Origin: Forficula auricularia
Lineage: Eukaryota > Arthropoda > Insecta > Dermaptera > Forficulidae
Direction of reading: 5' to 3'
NCBI GenBank assembly: GCA_024734495.1
Contig: JALMQS010000841.1
Span: 915,626 to 979,625, forward strand
Length of the DNA: 64,000 bases
Position 1 is the first letter of the stretch; each line of letters begins with the position of its first letter. The translations under genes were made by a program, and so were the position numbers. The notes beneath the pieces are model-generated. The model searched no databases, had not been told where the DNA came from, and was given only the letters and a program-made list of their open reading frames with translations. Below, one piece after another: positions 1-11,396 of this stretch.

Positions 1-120
1 AATTTTATTGATTGGAGGATTGGAAAGAGGGATTGATGAGGAGATATGGAGATTACCAATCGACTTGATTGGGGAATAATGGAATTGAAATAATTATCGG
101 AAAGAGGTTTTTCTTACTCC
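1..120 (+). repeat. Interspersed repeat fragment, copy 1 of a unit seen again at 1629-1740
   Basis: This stretch is almost identical to 1629-1740 (shared start ttttattgattggaggattg). Related sequence also occurs around 12360-12430 and, inverted, at 61390-61460. No coding potential is visible. It is probably the edge of a repeat that begins before the window. Confidence 0.7.
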
Positions 121-233
121 TTTTTTATTCAAAAATTTAATTTTAAAAAAATATTGATATAGGAATCAATATTTAATTCGCAATACTTTAATTTTAAACT
201 CAAAAAAACGACATCCAAGTAACCTCACGCTTG

Positions 234-650
234 GAAAATTCCAAAACCTGCCGTAAAAAGCAAAATATTTAATATTTATTAAATATTTTTGCATTGCGAG
301 CAGCAGAAAATTATTCTGCATCTTTATTAAACTCACCCCTGGCTTAAAAACATCGTATTATATTTAAATTAATTAATAATTGATTGAAGCAGGTGCTTTG
401 TTCAAATTTCCGTTTATAACCACCCACCTTTTCTCCGAAAATTCCAAAACTTGCCGTAAAAAGCAAAATATTTAATACTTATTAAATATTTTTGCATTAC
501 GATGCAGCAGAAAATTATTCTGCATTTTATTCAAACTCATCCCCGGTTTAAAAAACGTTTTACGACACTTAATTTAATTAATAATTAATTGAATCACGTG
601 ATCCGTTCCGTTTTGTAAACACCCACCTTTTCCGAAAATTCCGTGGAGTG
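234..650. repeat. Direct tandem duplication, about 205-bp unit, two copies
   Basis: The segment starting aaaattccaaaac near 234 recurs near 437 with the same order of landmarks: ccgtaaaaagcaaaatattt, gcagcagaaaattattctgc, and an acccaccttttc motif. The copies differ by small indels. No ORF is supported. From 650 to 1300 the sequence is AT-rich and I see only low-complexity runs and a short GA-rich tract near 1090. Confidence 0.7.
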
Positions 651-1309
651 GGGGGTGTTAGGTTTATTTTCGTTACGGAATTTCTTGGCTCGGTCGCTGC
701 GCTCAAAGCCCGCGATAAAAGCTATGCAATAGCTTAAAAAAATATTATAATTTTAGGTAAATAATAAATTCAAATGCAAACATTTTTTTTAAACTAAGTA
801 TTAGAAATTTATTGAATTTAGAGTTTTGATATTCAGGCAGCTATAATAGTATTGTCATAAAAGTTTAATGATTTATTATTTATTCATTATTATTATTTAT
901 TTATTTATTTAGTTTTATTTTAAAATGGATATTTTTCATCCTAAAATGTTTAATTATTATTTATTTTGCCCTGTTATTTCTATTCGAGTAAAAAAACTGG
1001 CGATTCTATTTAATTGGCATAATTAAGAGTTAACAAACAATCGACATTTTGTCCAAAGTTTAATCTAATTATAATTTTCACCAGTTAGTAAAGAGAGAGA
1101 GAGATGTTGTGAGAGTGTGAACAACCAACGGCCATTATTTTCATTTTGTCTAATCTTTATTTTTTATTTTTTTTTTTCATTGGGGGAGAATTTGAAATTA
1201 AAAAGAAAAATAATATACACACCTATATATAACATTATAATTGAGTAAAAATTAAATTGTACAGAGACATCAAATGTTTAATATTTAAATCTATATTTTG
1301 TATCTACTT

Positions 1310-1900
1310 TTATTAAACGAGCAAAAATTATATATAGGTATATATATATATCCGATCGGGTTCTCGAAAACAGCTCTAACGATTTGGATTAAATTCACGG
1401 GTTAGGAGGGTTTTGTGTTGGACATTCGATCTGTCACGGTCTCATCTTCGGCTAAGTTGTTTTTGATGGGTTTTTTGTTGATTGAAATAATTATTCACAG
1501 GTGGTTGTCTCGATAAAAATGTTTATTTAAATTTTTATTCAATTTCCTTTTAATAAATAATTGGTTTTTTAATTTTATATCCCACAATAAGATCATTATA
1601 ATTATTATTTTATATTAACAATTGGGCAATTTTATTGATTGGAGGATTGGACAGAGGGATTGATGAGGAGATATGGAGATTACCAATCGACTTGATTGGG
1701 GAATAATGGAATTGAAATAATTATCGGAAAAGAGGTTTTTTATCTAATTAGATTTTTCCTCTTATTAAAAATAAGGACTAAAGATGAATAAGGACACTCG
1801 ATGGCAGAGAAGTAATCTCCGGAATCGAAGCAAAAAATACAATGTATACATTAATTAATGTAAAATAATTTGTTTAATAAAATTTATAAAAAAAAAAAAA
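1310..1900 (+). repeat. Interspersed repeat family C, copy
   Basis: It starts with ttattaaacgagcaaaaatt and contains ggttctcgaaaacagctc, aacgatttggat and the motif cattcgatctgtcacggtct. The same set of landmarks occurs at 59393-59720, and inverted at 13680-13990, 15590-15850, 49720-49930 and 61250-61690. It is non-coding and probably a non-autonomous transposon; I cannot name its class. Confidence 0.65.
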
Positions 1901-1954
1901 AAATTATTGATTGATTGATTGGGATTGAGGATTGAATAATGAAATTGAAATTGT

Positions 1955-2110
1955 AAATGGGCGGGCGGTGCACCAGCCCTTAGATATATGGCCAATTAGC
2001 CCGGTTATTTTCCGTTATTGGTCAGGGGCTAATTTGTTTGAATAGATGATATATATAGATCCGCTGACCAGGGAAATAACCGGGCGGCTCAGCCAGCGAG
2101 GAAGGAAAGA
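1955..2110. repeat. GC-rich imperfect palindrome before a minisatellite
   Basis: Tracts such as attagcccggttattttccg and, 90 bp later, gggaaataaccgggc are imperfect inverted copies of each other. The segment is far more GC-rich than its surroundings. It could be a transposon terminus or a CpG-rich regulatory element; nothing in the sequence decides this. Confidence 0.4.
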
Positions 2111-2229
2111 GGAGAGGTAGCAGCGAGGCGTTGGCAAGCGGGCCGACGCCGCGGACTTGGGTCGTAGCCTCCGGGCGGGAAGGGTGTGGGGGCGCTAGAG
2201 GGTGGCGAAGGGCAGATAGGGGTTGCAGG

Positions 2230-2480
2230 GGGCTGATTGGCCCGGTGACAATTAGGGGGCTGATTAGCCAGGTGACAATTAGGGGGCTGATTAGCCAGGT
2301 GATAATTAGGGGGCTAAGTAGCCAGGCGATAATAAGGGGGTGCTGATTAGCCCGGTGACAATTAGGGGGCTGATTAGCCAGGTGATAATTAGGGGGCTAA
2401 GTAGCCAGGCGATAATAAGGGGGTGCTGATTAGCCCGGTGACAATTAGGGGGCTGATTACCCAGGTGATAATTGATCCCC
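2230..2480 (+). repeat. Minisatellite, 27-31-bp unit in a higher-order pattern
   Basis: The unit is close to gattagccaggtgacaatta followed by gggggct, about 27 bp. It varies as gcccggtgacaat, ccaggtgataat and ccaggcgataataag. Four variant units recur in the same order at 2260-2350 and 2345-2440, giving a higher-order period near 110 bp. ORFs read through it are repeat translations and are not proteins. Confidence 0.8.
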
Positions 2481-2689
2481 CCGGAGAGGTATTTGGGACC
2501 CCGGGGGGACAAAGGGCAGAGAAGGGTGGCCCGAGAGAATAAGGGTTGAGAGGTGATAATTATGACCACGGGGGGGAGAGAGCTGGTCTTGGGCCGTTAG
2601 GGGTGGATCGCCAAGAGGGGGCGAAGCGCGTATGAACGGGCATGAGTGCATGAGCGAGAGTGTGACGATCGTCAAGGTATGTGTGATAA

Positions 2690-3620
2690 TCTATTAATAA
2701 TTTATACTTTATTATAGCTTCTAATATAGTCATAGATTACAAGATATGTTTATTTAATTAAGGAAACCAATATAAGTAGTCTACTAATTAATAGTCATGT
2801 TGCTAACCATTCGGCCCTATGGATTGCTTATCTAACTAAGAGGGATAGCAATACATAGGGCGTCTAATTACTTAGGTATGCACAATGAAATAATAATAAT
2901 ATAATTCGGAACCAAATGGGTTGTCAATATATATTGGTTGCTTAATTAGATAAGCATAGTTGATATAATAATAATTATCCTTATAATCTTAAGTTGTTAA
3001 GCACCAACTAAATTCACTGATTTTATGTAATGACATAATAATAATTACCATTGTTCATGATCTTAAGTGTCAACTTGAAATTACTGTTTTATCAATTTGC
3101 TCCATATGAAATCGTCAAATTAAATTTATCTAATTATTCTGTTAACCAATGTCAAAGCGTACAATTTTCTTTATTAAATAATTTTATTTATTAATTAATG
3201 TTTTATTGAATTTAACTATATTAGATCCTGAAGATTCCCTAATTAAGTTAAGTGGTTTATTTCTCAAATTCAGGTAACTACCAGAGAGAGGGGGCCAACC
3301 GACCTTCAGGCTTGTTTGACCCTTCCCCCTTTACTATACGATCATATAAGGGCCCTAAATTTACAAATATAATGCTATTGTATAATTGTGTAATGTTGTT
3401 GTATTTAATGAATATTGTAATATATTCTTGTGTATGTAATATATAATTTGTAAAATTGAGTCTTCTAGCCGTTGAAAAATGAAATAAATAAATAATTTTT
3501 TTTTTTATTCTGAGCTGCAAATAAAATTGATGATCTTTGTACTTGAATTAAAAATAAATATTATTAATATATATTTAAAAAAAAAATTTCAATAGAATTT
3601 ATTTTAAGACTGTATTAAAA
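2690..3620. other. AT-rich stretch without recognisable features
   Basis: No ORF with protein-like composition, no clear RNA gene and no strong inverted repeat is visible. Short ORFs near 3252-3520 are low-complexity and unsupported. Confidence 0.5.
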
Positions 3621-3629
3621 TGAAAAATA

Positions 3630-4620
3630 AGCTGACGTATTCTGATGTGGCCATCCACTTGACTTTACCATACAACCTGGCCCCTCTTACATTAATATTT
3701 AATAAAATTATTTATAATCATGCAGGGGAGGGGGGGGGTTAGTTTTTGCATTTTTAGACTCCTAGGGTCAACTGATTATGTATACAAAATTTGGTTGTGT
3801 TTGGTAAAAGGCCAAGATTTTAATTTTGACCCTCTACCCTCCTCACACCATTTTGGGCGGATTTAGTTTTTACTTTTTTAGACTTCTAGGGTCCACTGAT
3901 TATGTATACGAGATTTAGTTGAGTCTTGTAAATGGCCAAGATTTTCATTTTTGACCCTCCACCTCCTCACCCATTTTGGGCGGTTAGTTTTCTTGCACTT
4001 TTTTTAGACTTCTGGGGTCTACTGATTATGTATACAAAATTTGGTTGAGGTTGCTCAAAAAACTGACCTGAATTTTTTAATTTTTACCCCCCCCCCCCCC
4101 CCCTCGACCCCCTTAATTTTGGGTCGATATGCATAAAATCTAATCAAGCTCTTAATCTCAATGGATAGGAAACTACATTGAAATTTGCTTTCAATATTCA
4201 CACTAGTTTTTGAAACTATCCGTCCACAAAATTTGGTAACGCAGAGACTAGCTAACAGACATTTTGACAAAACAATTATTATCTCGAAAAATACAATTTT
4301 TTTGATGTTCACTTATTAGACTTTTTGTAGAGCGAAATGTCGCTTAGTTTCGCTCAATTTTTTTAATAATTTGCTTTCAATATTCACACTAGTTTTTGAG
4401 CTAGCTCGTCCACAAAAATTTGGTAACGCAGAGACTAGCTAACAGACATTTTGACAAAACAATTATTATCTCGAAAAATACAATTTTTTTGATGTTCACT
4501 TATTAGAGCTTTTTGTAGAGCGAAATGCCATGGTTTCGCTCAATTTTTTTAATCGAAATAGTTTAAGCCGTTTTTGAGATATTTTGAAAAAGAAAAAGAA
4601 AAAAAACACTTTTTTCATGC
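3630..4620. repeat. Interspersed repeat family D, with internal tandem duplications
   Basis: Three copies of a unit of about 120 bp follow each other from about 3735 to 4050, each with agttttt, a tag-act-tc-t-gggtc segment and actgattatgtatac. Then a unit of about 180 bp containing ggtaacgcagagactagcta is present twice (4190-4365 and 4370-4550). The same landmarks occur in inverted orientation at 56430-57060. Both copies contain poly-C/poly-G runs, a polymorphism-prone feature. Confidence 0.75.
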
Positions 4621-4667
4621 ACGATTACAATACTTGACCTGAGTATTTCAGATATTAAATGAAAATA

Positions 4668-4925
4668 CTATATTTTGTATCTGTATTTCAAATACTTAGT
4701 TGTATCTATAATAAGTCCGATCTCTGCGTGTAGGGCACCCCTCCTCTGTCCCCTGATCTCCCCCTCCAAGGCCCCTTCCGTATTTATTCCATTGCAGAGA
4801 GTCAGTCCATTGAGAAGAAGAACAAGTTCCTCACTCTTGACTTGTGGTCTCAATTGCCTTCCATATAAGCCACGAGACATTCTGCTTACCTGCCCTTCTG
4901 CCCTTCTAGCCATCAAATAGAACAC
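4668..4925 (-). other. GC-richer open segment of unknown nature
   Basis: About 200 bp (4725-4920) has balanced base composition in an AT-rich setting, and is open on both strands (85 codons on minus, 81 on plus). I do not recognise either translation and see no domain or signal peptide. It could be a decayed exon, a transposon gag remnant or a chance ORF. There is no supporting neighbour. Confidence 0.2.
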
Positions 4926-4999
4926 TCTCTCTGCTCCTCATAATTATGTAAGTAATATTTAATTATAATATTATTTTATTTATAAAATATATATATACA

Positions 5000-5565
5000 G
5001 GAGTGTCCCGTATCCCAACGAACAGCGAATAGACCAATTTACGACGGTCCAGAAGGTAAACAATTTTTTTTAATAAAAGTCTCATAGTTTTCGAGTTATA
5101 GGCATTTTTTTGAAAATAGTGAAAATCGCCACACTGCTCTAAATATCAAGATGCTGTGGCTACAAATTTACATATTTTATTATTCTAATTTTTGTTACCC
5201 AATCCTTAATAATCCTGCTATTGACCAAAATTCAAAATAAAACCATAAGTACTATACTTTTGGAGAAAAAAAATATTTTTGCCGGACTTATGCTTTCATC
5301 ATCTAACTTTGAATCATCTTTAATGTAAAAAAAAAGTCTAGTAAACAAGCATGGCAAGTTATTTAAAAAATTGGCCCATTTAGTCGAGATTTCAAAATGG
5401 TATAGCACTTCCCAGGCAGCAAAAGTATATTCTATATATCGATGGTTAACAAGTGATACCTCGTATCTGCAAAAAACCAATTTTTTCAGGAGCAGAAAAA
5501 ACTTCTTAAAAACTGCACTTTTTCTTAGAAAAAAACTTTTTGCTTTTTTGTTTGCATTCTTTTAA
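5000..5565 (+). repeat. Left arm of a large inverted repeat
   Basis: The order of landmarks here (gaccaatttacgacggtcca, gttttcgagttataggcatt, tcgccacactgctctaaata, and a segment ending ttggcccatttagtcgagat) is repeated in reverse complement within 7190-8145. The arms enclose about 1.6 kb holding the 45-bp tandem array and two smaller palindromes. The structure suggests a transposon with long terminal inverted repeats. No transposase is visible inside. Confidence 0.7.
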
Positions 5566-6064
5566 AACTAATTATCGAATTTATAAGTTTGCCCTTCAAA
5601 TTTCACTTACGTTGGGAAAAGCAGGTAGTTACGAGTTGTCTCTTACTCTTCTTTTGAAAAATTTAGTAGTTACACGAGTAATCACTTCGCATAATAATAT
5701 AAGATAAAATAATGTTTATTATTGTATTTTATTTCATTTTTGAGGAAATCTCAGCGGTATAATGCTGTAAAAGTAATATCAGAAATCAGTTCCATAGATT
5801 TTATTTTACTATTATAGTCTCTTTATTTGACATTTTGGGTAAAAAACATAATATTAATAAAACATTGAACAAGAAAAATATTTATTTATTAAATCTTATA
5901 GTTATACAACAAACCTAACAATCTATTTAAAAAAAAAAAAAAAATTATATATAGGCAATAATTGAAATTCTTTCAATATCTTTTCCGGATATCCCGATGT
6001 AGTCCTATAAATCTACGTAGATATTCTAAGAATATGCTTAGAAAAACAAAATGTCCTCCTAAAA

Positions 6065-6295
6065 ATCTTCTAGCGGATATCCTGTGAATATCCCGAAGAA
6101 TGTTCTAACAATCTTTCTACAGATATCCTGTGAATATCCCGAAGAATGTTCTAACAATCTTCTACAGATATCCTGTGAATATCCCGAAGAATGTTCTAAC
6201 AATCTTCTACAGATATCCTGTGAATATCCCGAAGAATGTTCTAACAATCTTCTACAGATATCCTGTGAATATCCCGAAGAATTTTCTAACAATAC
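6065..6295. repeat. Tandem array, 45-bp unit, five copies
   Basis: The unit runs through acagatatcctgtgaatatc, ccgaagaatgttctaacaat and cttct. The first interval is 46 bp and later ones are 45 bp, so reading frames open across it on both strands; they are artefacts. The words resemble the inside of the CCCAGGTAACACA MITE family (8149, 43850, 45236), so the array may be an amplified MITE interior. Confidence 0.85.
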
Positions 6296-6372
6296 AACTG
6301 GATGTTGATGAAGGCAGTCCAAGGTGGTTGTAAAAAATAAGACTATATCAATTTTACTATTTTACATTTATT

Positions 6373-6420
6373 CGATAACCGACGTTTCGGAGATTTACTC
6401 TCTCCTTCTTCAGGGTAACG
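6373..6420 (-). ncRNA. Hammerhead ribozyme motif (type I, minimal stem III)
   Basis: Reading the minus strand: CTGAAGA, an extra A, stem II GGAGA/TCTCC around a 7-nt loop, GAAA, the palindrome ACGT as stem III, then C as the cleavage base, followed by GGTTATCG. Stem I is only partly paired (CC/GG plus some A-T pairs). Known hammerhead cores are CUGANGA and GAAA, with cleavage after UH. Stem III of two base pairs without a loop would work best as a dimer. Confidence 0.55.
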
Positions 6421-6454
6421 AAAAGTCAATGAAAGTATATAATTGATATACTTT

Positions 6455-6503
6455 TCGTTATCCTGAAGAAGGAGAGAGTAAATCTCCGAAACGTCGGTTA
6501 TCG
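6455..6503 (+). ncRNA. Hammerhead ribozyme motif, mirror of the preceding one
   Basis: CTGAAGA at 6463-6469, bulged A, stem II GGAGA (6471-6475) with TCTCC (6483-6487), GAAA at 6488-6491, ACGT at 6491-6494, cleavage base C6495. Stem I has two T-T mismatches, so activity is doubtful. The other core positions agree with the family. Confidence 0.5.
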
Positions 6504-6851
6504 AATAAATGTAAAATAGTAAAACTGATAAAGTCTTATTTTTTTACAACCACCTTGGACTGTCTTCATCAACATCCAATTGTATATTTATACCAGTCCG
6601 TCTCCTAAAGTTCTAACAATCTTCTACAGATATCCTCGGAATGTATATAACCAGGGATGATCGAAATTTGAATATTTGTGTAGGACATTAAATTCCCTTT
6701 CCCGGAATATTCCTTCTTGGAATATTGGGAAAAGAATATTCTCAGAAGATTAACGCCCATACAAATATTCTGTGAATCTCCTGGGGATAACTGGAATATA
6801 TATGTCCTTTAAATAACTTCTTGGAAACTTCTGGGGATATTGTGTGTTACC

Positions 6852-7190
6852 TGGGTTTGTACTTGCTTCTTTAAAAAAAAAAATATTTGTATTTTTTTGA
6901 CAAAATAAGCTAATTTAAAAACATATTTTGATTGTATTTTATTTTTTTATTTAATTTGTTAATCAATTATGTCGCATCTTAATTTATCTAATATTTGCCT
7001 ATTATAGACATTATTAATTAGCTATTATAGTATTAATGTCTACAATAGCCAAAGATTAATTCAATTAAGATGCGACATAATTGATTAACAAATTAAATAA
7101 AAAAAACACCATCAAAATATGTTTTTAAATTAGCTAATTTTGTCAAATAAATACAAATATTTTTTTTTCCTAAAGAAGCAAGTACAAAGT
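6852..7190. repeat. Palindrome of about 335 bp
   Basis: The left arm (gtacttgcttctttaaaa, then gctaatttaaaaacatattt, then attatgtcgcatcttaattt) returns as its reverse complement to 7187, with a centre near 7020. It lies inside the larger inverted repeat 5000-8145 and probably marks the centre of that element. Confidence 0.8.
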
Positions 7191-7267
7191 GCTCTACCAT
7201 TTTGAAATCTTGACTAAATGGGCCAATTTTTTAAATAACTTACCATGCTTGTTTATTAGACTTTTTT

Positions 7268-7750
7268 ACTTTATCCAATGCGAAGCATGGGTAAAGTATT
7301 GTAATCGGTCTGGCGGCAAGCGCGACTTCAAAGGGTCCTCAGGTAAAGACTACTGACCCCATGGACTCAATTAAGGTCACAAATTGTAGTATTCAATTAG
7401 ATTGAATTTTAGCACGTGACGATTTTGACATAAATTACATGGAGTCTCGTCGAGAGGCCAAAAAGTGCCATTTTTTTGGAAGTGCGTGGGGATGGATGGA
7501 TGTATGTTATCGTTTTTTCGTCCACGATTTTTTCCACACCGTTGCACCAATTGAAATCAAAATGAAAGCCTAACATTATTTTAACAAAATGAAGCGCTGA
7601 TTAGTTTTTGGTACATATTGGCCCACAAACATTAGTACTTTATTTCGGTACTTTTTTAGTTTTTGTAATTGAGTACCTTGAGGACCAAAAAAATGGTCAT
7701 ATAAATTTTTTTGTAAAATTATATTTTAAAGTACTTTACCCTAGACTACG
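7268..7750 (+). repeat. Interspersed repeat family B, copy 1
   Basis: It begins with tactttatccaatgcgaagc and atgggtaaagtattgtaatcg, includes a cttcaaagggtcctcagg word and a ggatggatgga run. The same order is seen at 27897-28470, and the first part again near 52935. It is non-coding; short ORFs in it are not supported. Confidence 0.75.
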
Positions 7751-7789
7751 ATAGTTCATTGGATAAAGTTTAGCAACGATCCGTTGCAG

Positions 7790-8145
7790 TTTATTTTACA
7801 TTAAAAATGATTCAAAGTTAGATGATTAAAATTTTTTAAAACATAATTCTGACAAAAATATTTTTTTCTCCAAAAGTATAATACTTAGGGTTTTATTTTG
7901 AATTCTGGTCAATAGCAGGATTATTCAGGATTGCGTAACAAAAATTAGAATAATAAAATATCTAAATTTTTAGCCACAGTATCTTGATATTTAGAGCAGT
8001 GTGGCGATTTTCACCATTTTCAAAAAATGCCTATAACTCGAAAACTATGAGACTTTTATTAAAAAAAATGGTTTACCTTCTGGACCGTCGTAAATTGCCT
8101 TTATCCCCTGTTCACGGTTTATCGTTGCGATACTGGACACCCTCC
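7790..8145 (-). repeat. Right arm of the large inverted repeat
   Basis: It is the reverse complement of about 5000-5330: a tactttt-ggagaa block, then the word tcctgctattgacc, then gagcagtgtggcgatttt and tgcctataactcgaaaacta. Family B (7268-7750) has been inserted into this arm, which explains why the two arms are unequal in length. Confidence 0.65.
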
Positions 8146-8148
8146 CAG

Positions 8149-8240
8149 GTAACACACAATATCCTAAGAATATTCTAAGAAGATTTAAATGTCCTTAGAA
8201 TATCCTTAGAATATTCTGAGGATATTGTGGTTACCTGGGT
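8149..8240. mobile_element. MITE, CCCAGGTAACACA family, about 90 bp
   Basis: The left end is cccaggtaacacacaatatc and the right end is the inverted copy (gatattgtggttacctggg). The interior is a near palindrome of aatattct words. Other copies lie at 43850-43942 and 45236-45541. No coding capacity, so a transposase in trans is required. Confidence 0.75.
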
Positions 8241-8339
8241 GTATATATGAATTTTCAATTATATGCAGTAAATACCTATAATAATATATTGTTTGGTGAA
8301 TCGTATCCATAATTTAATAAGTTTATAAGATCTTAGGAA

Positions 8340-8460
8340 ATTGGATACATTAATTGAATTGAGAGTTTTATATTGAATAAAACGAACGTTTCGTCACTAT
8401 ATTGGCGACTTCTTCAGGGACTTCCTCCACTCATTTGTCTGATATTATTATACGAAACAC
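8340..8460 (-). mobile_element. Fold-back/pLTR fragment with a decayed hammerhead
   Basis: On the minus strand: CTGAAGA (8411-8417), bulged A, stem II GTCGC/GTGAC with one G-U pair, GAAA, ACGT, then U as cleavage base at 8385. The sequence before CTGAAGA (GTCC) does not pair with the sequence after the cleavage base, so stem I is lost. Only one arm is present here, unlike at 6310 or 18015. Confidence 0.45.
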
Positions 8461-8507
8461 ATTCTATCTTATTTTTGATTTATCTTATTCTTAAACACAT
8501 TAATTTT

Positions 8508-8647
8508 CGAGTGGTGAACTGCGATTGGAATTAGGTGTACACCGTCTTTGGAATTACATTGGAATTCATTAGATAATCTATTGTCTTCCACTTGGAAATG
8601 AAAGTGGAATTAGGTGTACACGATTTTAGGTCGCGGTTCACCCCTCG
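8508..8647. mobile_element. hAT-type MITE, CGAGKGGTGAAC family, 140 bp
   Basis: Terminal inverted repeats are cgagtggtgaactgcga and tcgcggttcacccctcg. A perfect 8-bp duplication ttaatttt flanks it at 8500-8507 and 8648-8655. Eight-base duplications are characteristic of hAT transposition. Another copy with 8-bp flanks lies at 44493-44657, and an end fragment lies before 58160. Confidence 0.8.
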
Positions 8648-9349
8648 TTAATTTTTCATTACAGTTAAAACAAAGAACCACAGAATGCACAATCAGATCT
8701 ATTTATATAATTAAATAAATTTAGCGACTCTAGGAAAATTCATCGACGATAATTTACCGAAAATGTCGATGAATTGCCGTCGACCAATAGGGCGTCGGTC
8801 TATTGCCTATTCGTCAATTGTCTAGTCGATTAATTTCCCGGATCCCAAATTTAGCTTCGTAATTTAATATCTTTTATCTTGAAAACAGTCTTCTAACTCA
8901 GAAACATTGCATTATCTGAAAAAAGTTTTAAATTAGTTTTAAATCAAGAGAGGAAACAAAATAACTATATTATTTGTCGACATATTATTATAATTATTTA
9001 TTGAAAACGAATAAATAATACAATAAAACTAAGACGTTTCGATCAATTTATTCAGCAATCGTTCTCAAGTATGAGCATTAGAGTGGACCTTGTTTTGGGT
9101 ATTTTCGAATTTTTACTCTGACAGAGGCTCATATAATTTGAAATAAATTAAAAAATAAAATATCCCCCAAGTTTCAAGTCCCTATCTTAATTTTAACCTG
9201 TGATTTAAGGTTCCCGTCTAAATAACATGGGGTTTTTGGAATTGAACGATCAATATTTTATTCCGGCCAAAGTAATAGCTCAAAAATTTGAAACTCTGTA
9301 GACTTTATCCTTATAATAGTAGACATACTTCAGAATTTTTTACAGATTT

Positions 9350-11260
9350 TTAGCTATTATAATTTTGAAGTTACTGCTAGATAAAATACTGCTGTATCTT
9401 AGTGTAAATAAGTTATGAGACTCCAAAATTATAATAGCTAAAAATCTGTAAAAATTCCGAAGGATAGCTACTATTATAAGGATAAAGCCTACAGAGTGTT
9501 AAATTTTTTGAACCATTACTTTGGCCGGAATAAAAATTAAGAGTCCTATAACTTATTAACACTATGATATAGCAGTATTTTATCTAGCTGTAACTCCAAA
9601 ATTGTAATAGCTAAAAATCTGTCAAAATTCTGAACGATAGCTATTATAATAAGGTTAAAGCCTACAGAGTGTTAAATTTTTTGAACCATTACTTTGGCCG
9701 GAATAAAAATTAAGAGTCCTATAACTTATTAACACTAAGATATACCAGTAATTTATCTAGCTGTAACTCCAAAATTATAATAGCTAAAAATTTGTAAAAA
9801 TTCTGAAGGATAGCTATTATTATAAGGATAAAGATTACAGAGTGTTAAATTTTTTGAACCATTACTTTGGCCGGAATAAAAATTAAGAGTCCTATAACTT
9901 ATTAACACTAAGATATACCAGTAATTTATCTAGCTGTAACTCCAAAATTATAATAGCTAAAAATTTGTAAAAATTCTGAAGGATAGCTATTATTATAAGG
10001 ATAAAGATTACAGAGTGTTAAATTTTTTTGAACCATTACTTTGGCCGGAATAAAAATTAAGAGTCCTATAACTTATTAACACTATGATATAGCAGTATTT
10101 TATCTAGCTGTAACTCCAAAATTGTAATAGCTAAAAATCTGTCAAAATTCTGAACGATAGCTATTATAATAAGGTTAAAGCCTACAGAGTGTTAAATTTT
10201 TTGAACCATTACTTTGACCGGAATAAAAATTAAGAGTCCTATAACTTATTAACACTAAGATATACCAGTAATTTATCTAGCTGTAACTCCAAAATTATAA
10301 TAGCTAAAAATTTGTAAAAATTCTGAAGGATAGCTATTATTATAAGGATAAAGATTACAGAGTGTTAAATTTTTTGAACCATTACATTGGCCGGAATAAA
10401 AATTAAGAGTGTTATAACTTATTAACACTAAGATATAGCATTAATTTATCTAGCTGTAACTCCAAAATTGTAATAGCTAAAAATCTGTCAAAATTCTGAA
10501 GAATAGCTACTATTATAAAGATAAAGTATACAGAGTGTTAAATTTTTTGAAACATTACTTTGGCCGGAATAAAAATTAAGAGTCTTATAACTTATTAACA
10601 CTAAGATATAGCATTAATTTATCTAGCTGTAACTCCAAAATTGTAATAGCTAAAAATCTGTCAAAATTCTGAACGATAGCTATTATAATAAGGATAAAGC
10701 CTACAGAGTGTTAAATTTTTTGAACCATTACTTTGACCGGAATAAAAATTAAGAGTCCTATAACTTATTAACACTAAGATATACCAGTAATTTATCTAGC
10801 TGTAACTCCAAAATTATAATAGCTAAAAATTTGTAAAAATTCTGAAGGATAGCTATTATTATAAGGATAAAGCCTACAGAGTGTTAAATTTTTTGAACCA
10901 TTACTTTGGCCGGAATAAAAATTAAGAGTCTTATAACTTATTAACACTAAGATATAGCAGTAATTTATCTAGCTGTAACTCTAAAATTATAATAGCTAAA
11001 AATCTGTCAAAATTCTGAACGATAGCTATTATAATAAGGATAAAGCCTACAGAGTGTTAAATTTTTTGAACCATTACTTTGGCCGGAATAAAATTTAAGA
11101 GTCCTATAACTTATTAACACTAAGATATACCAGTAATTTATCTAGCTGTAACTCCAAAATTATAATAGCTAAAAATTTGTAAAAATTCTGAAGGATAGCT
11201 ATTATTATAAGGATAAACTGTACAGAATTTCAAATTTTTTGAATCATCACTTTGGCCAGA
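9350..11260 (+). repeat. Tandem array, 173-bp unit, about 11 copies
   Basis: The word ttggccggaa or a one-base variant occurs at about 9521, 9694, 9867, 10041, 10214, 10387, 10560, 10733, 10906, 11079 and 11252, an interval of 173 bp each time (174 once). Each unit holds an attttttgaaccattacttt stretch and a ctagctgtaactccaaaat stretch. An inverted partial unit lies at 9256-9405. Variants such as ttggcc/ttgacc and atatacc/atatagc alternate, suggesting unequal exchange of multi-unit blocks. Confidence 0.9.
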
Positions 11261-11396
11261 ATAAAATATTGATCGTTCAATGTCAAAGACCCCATGTTAT
11301 TTAGATGGGAAACTTAAATCACAGGTTAAAATTAAGATAGAAACTTGGGGATATTTTTTTTTTTAATTTATTTCGAATCATATGACCCTCTAGGGC

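Larger units (their letters stand above)
6310..6600. mobile_element. Fold-back element with mirrored hammerhead-like cores
   Basis: A near-perfect palindrome: the left arm begins near gcagtccaaggtggttgtaa and the right arm ends with its reverse complement around 6565. Each arm carries a hammerhead-like core (see 6373-6420 minus and 6455-6503 plus). The outer words gatgaaggcagtccaa / ttggactgtcttcatc resemble the ends of the element at 18015-18860. It is interpreted as an inverted pair of PLE pLTR-like segments. Confidence 0.6.

Noticed and set aside
6059..6333. Overlapping ORFs with a repeated NIPKNVLTIF / CEYPEECSNN pattern
   Set aside because: They are translations of a 45-bp tandem repeat in every open frame and have no independent support.
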